From: an uncultured Alphaproteobacteria bacterium | Lineage (GTDB): Bacteria; Pseudomonadota; Alphaproteobacteria; RF32; CAG-239 | Direction: 5' to 3' | DNA length: 5,233 nucleotides | Assembly (NCBI GenBank): GCA_946618745.1 | Contig: CAMOLN010000088.1 | Location: 1-5,233, forward strand | Shown here: positions 1 through 5,233 of the stretch, piece by piece | Layout of the letters: each line of letters begins with the position of its first letter | Position numbering within the stretch: the stretch's first letter is position 1 | Position numbers and translations under genes: made by a program | Notes under the pieces: model-generated | What the model was told of the DNA's origin: nothing | The model's database searches: none | Seen by the model: the letters and a program-made list of their open reading frames with translations, nothing else

Positions 1-1
1 A

Positions 2-1745
<1,744 letters not shown>

Positions 1746-1762
1746 GATAAAGGAAAATAATA

Positions 1763-2128
1763 ATGGCAGATAAGGTAAAATTGATAATTGAGATGCCGAG
1801 TGCGGTAATGCCGGAGTTAGAAGCCAACGGAGTGGTTATTCCCGCAGTAGCCGGTGATGTTACCATATTGTCGGAGAGGGCACCGAGTGTGTTTGCATTG
1901 AGCTATGGTTTGGTGCAATTATTGGATGCTAATTTGAAACCTACTGCCAAATATTATATTTCATCGGGAGTGGCTGATGTGGCACAAGGGGTTATCAAAT
2001 TGATGACCGGACGGGTGCTGAAAGCAGATGAGATTAGCAAATCGGAAGCTGAAGCAAAGGCAAAAGATGATGTCTTTTATCAAATGATAGTTGACCGAAT
2101 GAATAACAAGACAGAAAAATATTGTTAA
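1763..2128 (+). CDS. atpC: F-type ATP synthase epsilon subunit, short form
   Basis: This 121-aa protein is the epsilon subunit, which sits at the foot of gamma, contacts the c-ring and can inhibit ATP hydrolysis. The start has AAAGGA 8 nt upstream, and the gene is last in the operon, directly followed by a terminator. Residues 4-85 fit the N-terminal beta-sandwich: VKLIIEMPSA, then AGDVTILSERAPSVFAL where most epsilons have a G-x-x-G-x(4)-HAP pattern, then KYYISSGVADVAQGVIKLMTG. The sandwich is recognisable but divergent, with Arg in the usual histidine position. Residues 88-121 leave room for about one helix (KSEAEAKAKDDVFYQMIVDRM), whereas E. coli epsilon (139 aa) has a two-helix hairpin. 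Loss or reduction of the inhibitory second helix is therefore inferred. Family assignment rests on position plus fold pattern and is firm. Confidence 0.93.
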   Translation: MADKVKLIIEMPSAVMPELEANGVVIPAVAGDVTILSERAPSVFALSYGLVQLLDANLKPTAKYYISSGVADVAQGVIKLMTGRVLKADEISKSEAEAKAKDDVFYQMIVDRMNNKTEKYC

Positions 2129-2131
2129 AAG

Positions 2132-2167
2132 AAAAAATCCTCTCGCTTGGTCGAGAGGATTTTTTTT
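2132..2167 (+). terminator. Intrinsic terminator of the atp operon
   Basis: A 14-bp perfect stem (2132-2145 with 2152-2165; GC-rich core TCCTCTCG/CGAGAGGA) closes a 6-nt loop and runs into a T-tract ending at 2167. It begins 4 nt after the atpC stop codon and so marks the end of the ATP synthase operon. Confidence 0.93.
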
Positions 2168-2188
2168 AATATTGCTTTTCTAAACAAA

Positions 2189-2216
2189 TTGTTTTAAGTT
2201 AAAGATAAGATATTAT
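2189..2216 (+). promoter_or_regulatory. Promoter candidate for the 27-aa peptide gene
   Basis: TTGTTT (2189-2194) and TATTAT (2211-2216) are 16 nt apart and resemble -35 and -10 boxes (3/6 and 5/6 to the sigma-70 consensus). A start near 2223 would leave a leader of about 17 nt before the ATG at 2240. The block from 2192 to 2218 recurs almost unchanged at 3242-3268, which supports a real regulatory element. Confidence 0.55.
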
Positions 2217-2239
2217 GTTTTAACTAAAGAGGAGGGACT

Positions 2240-2323
2240 ATGGAAAAAAGGGAAGAAAAAAAGGGATGGCTGGATTTTATTGTAGAAGTTATTTGTTGGC
2301 TCATTATTTGGCCTAAAGATTAA
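2240..2323 (+). CDS. Small hydrophobic peptide, 27 aa, unknown function
   Basis: This is a 27-residue ORF, unrecognised. The start is well supported: AGGAGG at 2230-2235 is the strongest ribosome binding site in the window, 4 nt before the ATG. The N-terminus is highly charged (MEKREEKKG), followed by a hydrophobic, tryptophan-rich stretch WLDFIVEVICWLIIW (residues 10-24) and a short PKD tail. This suggests a membrane-inserted or amphipathic helix. The gene is a complete unit of its own, with a promoter candidate just upstream and an intrinsic terminator 14 nt after the stop, insulated from the atp operon by another terminator. It could be a small regulatory membrane protein or a type I toxin-like peptide. 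No antisense partner RNA could be identified, so neither role is assigned. The alternative is that the transcript acts as a small RNA. Confidence 0.6.
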   Translation: MEKREEKKGWLDFIVEVICWLIIWPKD

Positions 2324-2337
2324 AATTAGATAAAAGC

Positions 2338-2365
2338 AAAAGCCTCTCAGGTGAGAGGCTTTTTT
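2338..2365 (+). terminator. Bidirectional terminator between convergent genes
   Basis: An 11-bp stem (2338-2348 with 2353-2363; AAAAGCCTCTC/GAGAGGCTTTT) has an AGGT tetraloop and a T-tract to 2365 on the plus strand. On the minus strand the same hairpin is followed by TTTTGCTTTT, so it can also stop transcripts of the 83-aa gene, whose stop codon (2366-2368) abuts it. Confidence 0.9.
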
Positions 2366-2617
2366 CTATTTTTTTTCGAGTTCTTCCGGCTTGTCGGTGC
2401 TTTGATCGAGAGCCGTGGAAATCAAGGTTGCGAATATAAACTCCATGATTGTTATAGCGGTGAGCAATATCTTATAAGAGTTAAAATTAATTGCTTCACC
2501 ATGATAAAATGGAATCAATGAAATTGCAGTGATTGCAAATGCAACTATATTACCAAACACGCATGCTTTAAGCATTCTTTGATGGTTTCTGATAATGAAA
2601 TTTACCTTTTTCTTCAT
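2366..2617 (-). CDS. Small membrane protein, 83 aa, two predicted TM helices
   Basis: Not recognised. The protein starts with a basic segment (MKKKVNFIIRNHQR). It then has two hydrophobic stretches, about residues 17-37 (ACVFGNIVAFAITAISLIPF) and 49-70 (KILLTAITIMEFIFATLIST), and ends in a charged tail rich in Glu and Lys. This suggests a two-pass inner-membrane protein with both ends in the cytoplasm. It is the last of three minus-strand ORFs encoding small membrane proteins, 42 bp after the 31-aa ORF. No Shine-Dalgarno sequence is visible before the ATG at 2617; the preceding bases are almost pure A/T. Met15 is a possible later start but has no better site. No function can be proposed from sequence. 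The coding call rests on clean hydrophobic patterning and a terminator right after the stop. Confidence 0.6.
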   Translation of the reverse strand: MKKKVNFIIRNHQRMLKACVFGNIVAFAITAISLIPFYHGEAINFNSYKILLTAITIMEFIFATLISTALDQSTDKPEELEKK

Positions 2618-2659
2618 AATATAATAATTTAAGATTTTTCAAAAGTAATAAACAAACCG

Positions 2660-2755
2660 TTATCCAATAAACATCATGATGATGGCTACAATCATTATAA
2701 CAATAACAGCGATACATATTACTAAGATTATTAAGTTCTTGTGCTTTTCGTTCAT
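2660..2755 (-). CDS. Single-helix membrane micropeptide, 31 aa, unknown
   Basis: This 31-residue ORF lies between two larger membrane-protein ORFs on the same strand, 18 bp after the 135-aa gene ends and 42 bp before the 83-aa gene begins. A short polar head (MNEKHKN) is followed by an unbroken hydrophobic run from residue 8 to 30, rich in Ile, Val and Met, ending in Gly. This is a classic single-pass membrane peptide with a positively charged cytoplasmic head. The pattern is too regular to be a likely accident in noncoding DNA, and it fills an otherwise empty gap in the cluster. No Shine-Dalgarno sequence is seen; the bases before the ATG are CCATACC, similar to the AATACC before the 135-aa gene. 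Function is unknown. A 76-aa reading of another frame over the same bases is less convincing. Confidence 0.5.
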   Translation of the reverse strand: MNEKHKNLIILVICIAVIVIMIVAIIMMFIG

Positions 2756-2773
2756 GGTATGGATGTTTTTTTT

Positions 2774-3181
2774 TCATATTACATCTTTTTTCAGCCATGT
2801 ATTAAAGACTATGGCAAATCCTGACGAAATCATTGCCAGATAAATTCCGGCAAAGAATAAATCGATGATTGATCCGCCGATATGCATGTTAAGGCAAACG
2901 CCGACAATAAATGCTAGAAGTAAGAAATTGCATAGCACGTTCGCGATGGAAAGTGTGCTGACACGAGACGTAACATTAGGCGGAAGTTTGCAGGCCATAA
3001 TGATGGTAAGCACCACGGCGGCCAATGATATGATGGCAGCGGAACCCAATAAGCCAAGGTAAAATGATTGGGAAGCCGATGGGCAGTGAAGCCACATATA
3101 GATTCCGGCAATCCCATAAATCCCGAATATCGCAATATTCAAACCGATATTCATCAAAGAAAGAAACTTTACTTTTTTCAT
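2774..3181 (-). CDS. Membrane protein, 135 aa, four predicted TM helices
   Basis: Not recognised as a named family. After a basic start (MKKVKF) there are four hydrophobic segments, at about residues 7-31, 41-64, 78-97 and 103-128, ending in a short basic tail (WLKKDVI). A Pro-Asn loop with an arginine (KLPPNVTSR) lies between helices 2 and 3. This is the pattern of a small four-helix inner-membrane protein. It is the first gene of a minus-strand cluster with the 31-aa and 83-aa membrane ORFs. A sigma-70-like promoter lies just upstream (3209-3237), which would give a leader of about 20 nt. No Shine-Dalgarno sequence precedes the ATG, only A/T-rich sequence ending in ATACC. No catalytic or ligand-binding motif is visible, so no function is assigned. 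The length and clean topology make a real gene likely. Confidence 0.7.
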   Translation of the reverse strand: MKKVKFLSLMNIGLNIAIFGIYGIAGIYMWLHCPSASQSFYLGLLGSAAIISLAAVVLTIIMACKLPPNVTSRVSTLSIANVLCNFLLLAFIVGVCLNMHIGGSIIDLFFAGIYLAMISSGFAIVFNTWLKKDVI

Positions 3182-3208
3182 GGTATTTATTTTTTAGATA
3201 ATAATTAA

Positions 3209-3237
3209 TTTATAATAAGAATTGTCTATTTGGTAAA
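3209..3237 (-). promoter_or_regulatory. Promoter candidate for the membrane-protein cluster
   Basis: Read on the minus strand, TTTACC (plus 3232-3237) and TATAAA (plus 3209-3214) are separated by 17 nt and match the sigma-70 boxes at 4/6 and 5/6. They lie 28 bp upstream of the ATG at 3181. The region is very A/T-rich, so chance matches are possible. Confidence 0.45.
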
Positions 3238-3241
3238 ATGT

Positions 3242-3268
3242 TTTTAAGTTAAAGTCAAGTTATTTTGT
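3242..3268 (+). repeat. Second copy of a promoter-like 27-bp element
   Basis: This stretch matches 2192-2218 at 23 of 27 positions. The shared core is TTTTAAGTTAAAG, followed by AAG, TATT and TGT at fixed distances. Here the -10-like part reads TATTTT (3261-3266). In the first copy the element sits where a promoter for the 27-aa gene should be, so this copy is read as a promoter firing rightward from about 3274 toward the hairpin at 3325 and the nitroreductase gene. Confidence 0.5.
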
Positions 3269-3273
3269 GGAAA

Positions 3274-3356
3274 GCAAAAAAAGCCGTTGACAAGATGTTA
3301 ATGAAACAGCTGATTTTGAATAAAATCCTGTTGGTCTTTGACAGGATGATTTTTTT
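3274..3356 (+). ncRNA. Candidate small RNA or attenuated leader
   Basis: The stretch between the promoter-like element at 3242-3268 and the intrinsic terminator at 3325-3356 would give an RNA of about 80 nt. No ORF in it has a ribosome binding site; the only open frame, from 3295, runs straight through the terminator. Two readings remain. It may be a free-standing small RNA, or the 5' leader of the nitroreductase gene with premature termination controlling read-through. The start is inferred from the promoter position only. No known RNA family was recognised. Confidence 0.3.
3325..3356 (+). terminator. Intrinsic terminator upstream of the nitroreductase gene
   Basis: A 7-bp stem ATCCTGT (3325-3331) pairs with ACAGGAT (3341-3347), extendable by one G-T pair, then G, A and seven T residues (3350-3356). 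It lies about 88 bp before the nitroreductase ATG and does not follow any plus-strand coding gene, so it must end a noncoding or very small transcript. Confidence 0.7.
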
Positions 3357-3410
3357 CTCTTTATCAAAAATGCAAGTTTTTTGTTGTTTTCGGCAAAAAA
3401 CGAATTATTT

Positions 3411-3436
3411 TAGTATAAGTGTTGTTTTTGAAGGAG
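3411..3436 (+). promoter_or_regulatory. Nitroreductase ribosome binding site and weak -10 candidate
   Basis: AGGAG (3432-3436) sits 7 nt before the ATG at 3444 and firmly sets the start. TAGTATAAG (3411-3419) could hold a -10 box, but no convincing -35 box lies at the right distance. The gene may instead depend on the promoter element at 3242-3268. Confidence 0.5.
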
Positions 3437-3443
3437 AATAAAG

Positions 3444-3959
3444 ATGTTTTTAGAAGCCGGACTGTTAACCCGTCGCTCAATACGCCAATTTGAAAAAGGC
3501 CGCAAAATTACCAAAGAAGATATGAATGATATATTAAAGATAGCAATGTATGCACCATCGGCTTGCAACAAGCAACCATGGGAATTTATCGTAGTGGAAG
3601 ATGAGGGAAGAAAGGCTAAAATTACCGAATTACATCCTTATGCCAAATTTTTGACCGATGCAGCGGCAGCTATTGTGGTTTGCGGTAATGAACAAGAACA
3701 ATGTGATAACGGATTTTGGTTGGTAGATACTTCGGCAGCAATCGAAAATTTGTTGCTGGCTCTGCATGGTAAAGGGTTGGGAGGATGTTGGTGTGCAATT
3801 TATCCTTATGCCGATAGAATGAAAGCTTTTCAAGATTTGCTGGGTTTGCCGGAATATGTTAAACCTAATGCTTTAGTGGTGGCGGGATATCCGTTGAAAC
3901 AGCCGGCACAACCGAAAGATCGATTTAATCCGGATAAAGTGCATTACGAACATTGGTAA
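3444..3959 (+). CDS. Nitroreductase-family FMN oxidoreductase
   Basis: This 171-aa protein belongs to the nitroreductase superfamily, FMN-dependent dimeric enzymes that use NAD(P)H to reduce nitro compounds, quinones, flavins or related acceptors. The visible signatures are the N-terminal RRSIRQF phosphate-binding motif (residues 10-16), APSACNKQPWEF (37-48) where the flavin ring and the dimer partner are contacted, the GLGGCW segment (111-116), and VVAGYP (145-150) near the end. The tail HYEHW is common in short nitroreductases of anaerobes and gut bacteria. The length fits the compact subfamily of about 165-180 aa. A ferredoxin domain is absent. The start is fixed by AGGAG 7 nt upstream. 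The gene stands alone, preceded by an intrinsic terminator at 3325-3356 and converging with hsp20. The true substrate cannot be read from sequence. Confidence 0.9.
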   Translation: MFLEAGLLTRRSIRQFEKGRKITKEDMNDILKIAMYAPSACNKQPWEFIVVEDEGRKAKITELHPYAKFLTDAAAAIVVCGNEQEQCDNGFWLVDTSAAIENLLLALHGKGLGGCWCAIYPYADRMKAFQDLLGLPEYVKPNALVVAGYPLKQPAQPKDRFNPDKVHYEHW

Positions 3960-3962
3960 AAT

Positions 3963-3996
3963 AAAAACCGCCGGTTGAGTGCCGGCGATTTTTTTT
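3963..3996 (+). terminator. Bidirectional terminator between nitroreductase and hsp20
   Basis: The core stem CGCCGG (3969-3974) pairs with CCGGCG (3982-3987). After one C-A mismatch it extends through an A-tract pairing with the T-tract (3989-3996). On the minus strand the hairpin is followed by GGTTTTTATTTT, so it serves both converging genes. The hsp20 stop codon (3995-3997) overlaps the T-tract. Confidence 0.88.
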
Positions 3997-4486
3997 AAGC
4001 TTTTTTAGTCTTGGTGGCAGTTTTTCGTTTGGCTTTTTTGTCGGCAACATTGATTTTTTGCCGAGTAGCTTGTTCGGCTTTGGTCTTGGGAATAGTTATA
4101 CATAAAACTCCGTTAGTATAATCGGCAGAAGCTTTGGAATATTCCAAATCCCAAGGCAAAGGAACAGTGCGACTGAAAGAGCCGTAAGCTATTTCGGAAA
4201 AATAACCGTCAGAAGATGCGGCAGCATCTTCATGTCGCTTTTCTCCACTGATAGTCAGATAACCGTTAGCCGATATTTCCAAATCTATATCATTTTGTTC
4301 AATTCCCGGAAGCTCGGCGGTAACCATAATATTATTTTTGTTTTCGGATACTTCGATTTTAGGATCAAGTTCGGCAAGATCATTATGTTGACGCAAGCCG
4401 AAAATATTAAACAGATTAGTCATAAAATTGTGTCGCGACGTAATAGTGTTGGCGCGAGAACTGGTGGTAGACAGTTGATTATTCAT
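3995..4486 (-). CDS. Small heat-shock protein, Hsp20/alpha-crystallin family
   Basis: This 163-aa protein is an ATP-independent holdase chaperone that binds unfolding proteins in the cytoplasm and forms large oligomers. The N-terminal arm (1-41) carries FMTNLFNIFG. The alpha-crystallin domain spans about 42-135 and shows PKIEVSENKNNIMVTAELPG, LTISGEKR (77-84), YGSFSRTVPLP (101-111) and the hallmark A-x(4)-NGVL (125-128) before ITIPK. The C-terminal extension has an I-x-V motif (INV, 145-147), used in the family to dock neighbouring dimers. It ends in an unusual Lys/Thr/Ala tail, residues 150-163. AAGGAG 8 nt upstream sets the start. The gene lies downstream of the CBS gene on the same strand, with a long hairpin between them covering that ribosome binding site, suggesting heat-dependent control. 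The family call is firm; ibpA- or hspA-type naming is not justified. Confidence 0.94.
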   Translation of the reverse strand: MNNQLSTTSSRANTITSRHNFMTNLFNIFGLRQHNDLAELDPKIEVSENKNNIMVTAELPGIEQNDIDLEISANGYLTISGEKRHEDAAASSDGYFSEIAYGSFSRTVPLPWDLEYSKASADYTNGVLCITIPKTKAEQATRQKINVADKKAKRKTATKTKKA

Positions 4487-4501
4487 GATATTAACTCCTT
4501 G

Positions 4502-4538
4502 AAAAAAATGACCGCTGATTCAAATAATCATGCGGTCA
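4502..4538 (-). terminator. Possible intrinsic terminator of the CBS-domain gene
   Basis: On the minus strand the stem TGACCGC/GCGGTCA (plus 4532-4538 with 4509-4515), with an inner TGATT/AATCA extension, is followed by a run of seven T (plus 4508-4502). The hairpin lies about 20 bp after the CBS gene stop. This can end the CBS transcript; the same bases also belong to the larger hsp20 leader structure. Confidence 0.55.
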
Positions 4539-4549
4539 GATTTTTCAAG
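4522..4549 (-). promoter_or_regulatory. Heat-shock (RpoH-type) promoter candidate for hsp20
   Basis: Minus strand: CTTG (plus 4546-4549), 17 nt, then ATTATTT (plus 4522-4528). The alphaproteobacterial heat-shock promoter consensus, recalled from general knowledge, is CTTG-N17/18-CYTATNT. Only the first base of the downstream box differs. A start near 4515 would give a short leader that still carries AAGGAG but lacks the upstream arm of the hairpin. Confidence 0.45.
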
Positions 4550-4558
4550 AAGGATAAA

Positions 4559-5233
4559 TTAATCCAAATTGATACCCTTTTGCTTGCAACGGTTGAGCCA
4601 TTGCAGTTTGGCATATTTCTGCATATCGGTAATGGTATCGGTTTCGTCAACAATTTCTTTACCGATAATAGTTTCGATAATATCTTCCAGAGTTATTATA
4701 CCAATCCAATTACCTAATTGGTCAACCACCAAAGACATATGATTATGATCCTCCAACATGGCGGATAAAACATCTTGCAGTTTAGCTTCAGGTGAAAATG
4801 AGCGCATATCGCAAGAGTATTTTTTAACCTTATCATCATCTTTGGCTTTGAAAGAGCTGGATTTATGAATATAGCCTTTAAATATTTGTTTGCTTTCATC
4901 AATAATCGGAAAACGCGAAAACGGTGCAGTGGTTAAAAATTTATCAAACTCCTTGATAGTCATATCCGGTTTAACGGTGCGGACAACCGGACGCGGGGTC
5001 ATAACATCTTCGATATTGACTTGTTTAAGGTTGATGGTGTTGACTAATATACGATATTCCACGTCATCAATAACTTTGGATGCTTGACCCATGCGAGAAA
5101 GGGCTTTGATTTCTTCACGGGTGTTGGAACAATCGTCGGTATGATTGAAACCGTAAGTAATGAGATTGGAAAGCCAGATAAACGGACGCATAATGACAAT
5201 TAAAACACTTAAAATCGGGACTAAGGCCGGTAT
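4559..5233 (-). CDS. CNNM (DUF21)-CBS membrane protein, CorB/HlyC-like, 5'-truncated by window edge
   Basis: This is the last 224 residues of a protein whose start lies beyond the right edge: the frame stays open through the final base, so the ATG at 5191 is internal. The first visible segment, PALVPILSVLIVIMRPFIWLSNLI, matches the end of a CNNM/DUF21 transmembrane domain. It is followed by a soluble linker (TREEIKALSRMG) and the family hallmark DVMTPR (visible residues 76-81). Two CBS domains come next, at about visible 78-129 and 145-192. The second has SLVVDQLGNWIGIITLEDIIE and then GKEIVDETD. The chain ends shortly after, so the C-terminal CorC_HlyC domain found in many relatives is absent, as in one common branch of the family. 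Family members are linked to magnesium/cobalt efflux or divalent-cation homeostasis, with CBS domains sensing adenine nucleotides. The old hemolysin label is not evidence of haemolysis. Confidence 0.9.
   Translation of the reverse strand: MPALVPILSVLIVIMRPFIWLSNLITYGFNHTDDCSNTREEIKALSRMGQASKVIDDVEYRILVNTINLKQVNIEDVMTPRPVVRTVKPDMTIKEFDKFLTTAPFSRFPIIDESKQIFKGYIHKSSSFKAKDDDKVKKYSCDMRSFSPEAKLQDVLSAMLEDHNHMSLVVDQLGNWIGIITLEDIIETIIGKEIVDETDTITDMQKYAKLQWLNRCKQKGINLD

Larger units (their letters stand above)
4495..4552 (-). promoter_or_regulatory. Long hairpin covering the hsp20 Shine-Dalgarno; RNA thermometer candidate
   Basis: In minus-strand RNA the arm CUUCUUGAAAAA (plus 4552-4541) pairs with UUUUUCAAGGAG (plus 4506-4495) over 12 pairs, with a single G-U wobble. 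This encloses the complete AAGGAG ribosome binding site of hsp20. Inside, after a 2x2 internal loop, UGACCGC pairs with GCGGUCA and then UGAUU pairs with AAUCA across a one-base bulge, closing a 5-nt loop. The wobble works only in the minus-strand RNA, which is the hsp20 sense. Such long A/U-rich pairing over the ribosome binding site is the design of heat-melting RNA switches. It would act only in transcripts that start upstream of 4552. Confidence 0.45.

Noticed and set aside
2568..2798. A 76-aa minus-strand ORF rich in His, Cys and Tyr.
   Set aside because: It overlaps the ends of both neighbouring ORFs, has no hydrophobic or domain pattern, and competes with the more coherent 31-aa membrane ORF in another frame.
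3287..3343. Two perfect TTGACA hexamers (3287-3292 and 3338-3343) as -35 boxes for the nitroreductase gene.
   Set aside because: Neither has a recognisable -10 box 16-18 nt downstream; the second is part of the terminator stem.
3295..3441. A 48-aa plus-strand ORF ending 2 nt before the nitroreductase start.
   Set aside because: It lacks a ribosome binding site and runs through a clear intrinsic terminator and its T-tract; the Phe-rich middle is simply the translated T-run.
4232..4717. A 161-aa plus-strand ORF antisense to hsp20 and the CBS gene.
   Set aside because: It spans two well-supported minus-strand genes and the hairpin between them, with no domain or ribosome binding site.
5189..5191. 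ATG at 5191 as the start of the CBS-domain protein.
   Set aside because: The frame is open to the window edge and the residues upstream continue a CNNM-type membrane helix, so this methionine is internal.

Overview
The window looks like a chromosomal segment from a low-GC, AT-rich alphaproteobacterium. The main evidence is the ATP synthase beta subunit. Its Walker A lysine, Walker B aspartate and DELSEED-type loop are spaced 94 and 232 residues apart, which is the mitochondrial/alphaproteobacterial spacing; E. coli beta is about seven residues shorter in this stretch. Its wording also resembles alphaproteobacterial beta subunits. Genus cannot be fixed by eye; an uncultured host- or gut-associated lineage is only a guess.

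Layout: (1) 2-2128, plus strand: the end of the F-type ATP synthase operon, with the C-terminus of gamma, complete beta and a short epsilon, closed by a strong intrinsic terminator (2132-2167). (2) 2189-2365: a self-contained small gene with its own promoter candidate, a strong ribosome binding site, a 27-aa hydrophobic peptide and a terminator. (3) 2366-3181, minus strand: a likely cluster of three unrecognised small membrane proteins (135, 31 and 83 aa), with a promoter candidate at 3209-3237. None of the three has a visible Shine-Dalgarno sequence. (4) 3182-3443: an intergenic region with a near-copy of the promoter element found in front of the 27-aa gene, followed about 60 bp later by an intrinsic terminator. 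It encodes either a small RNA or an attenuated leader. (5) 3444-3959, plus: a nitroreductase-family flavoprotein. (6) 3995-4486, minus: a small heat-shock protein (Hsp20). (7) 4559-5233, minus, cut by the window edge: a CNNM/DUF21-CBS membrane protein of the CorB/hemolysin-C-like type.

The ATP synthase genes form one functional unit. The rest look like independent transcription units, with convergent pairs sharing bidirectional terminators (2338-2365 and 3963-3996). The most interesting spot is the 72-bp gap between the CBS gene and hsp20. A long imperfect inverted repeat (4495-4552) would bury the whole hsp20 Shine-Dalgarno sequence in the minus-strand RNA. The same DNA contains a terminator-like U-tract and a good match to the alphaproteobacterial heat-shock promoter. 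No tRNA, rRNA, CRISPR array, insertion sequence or transposase was seen.
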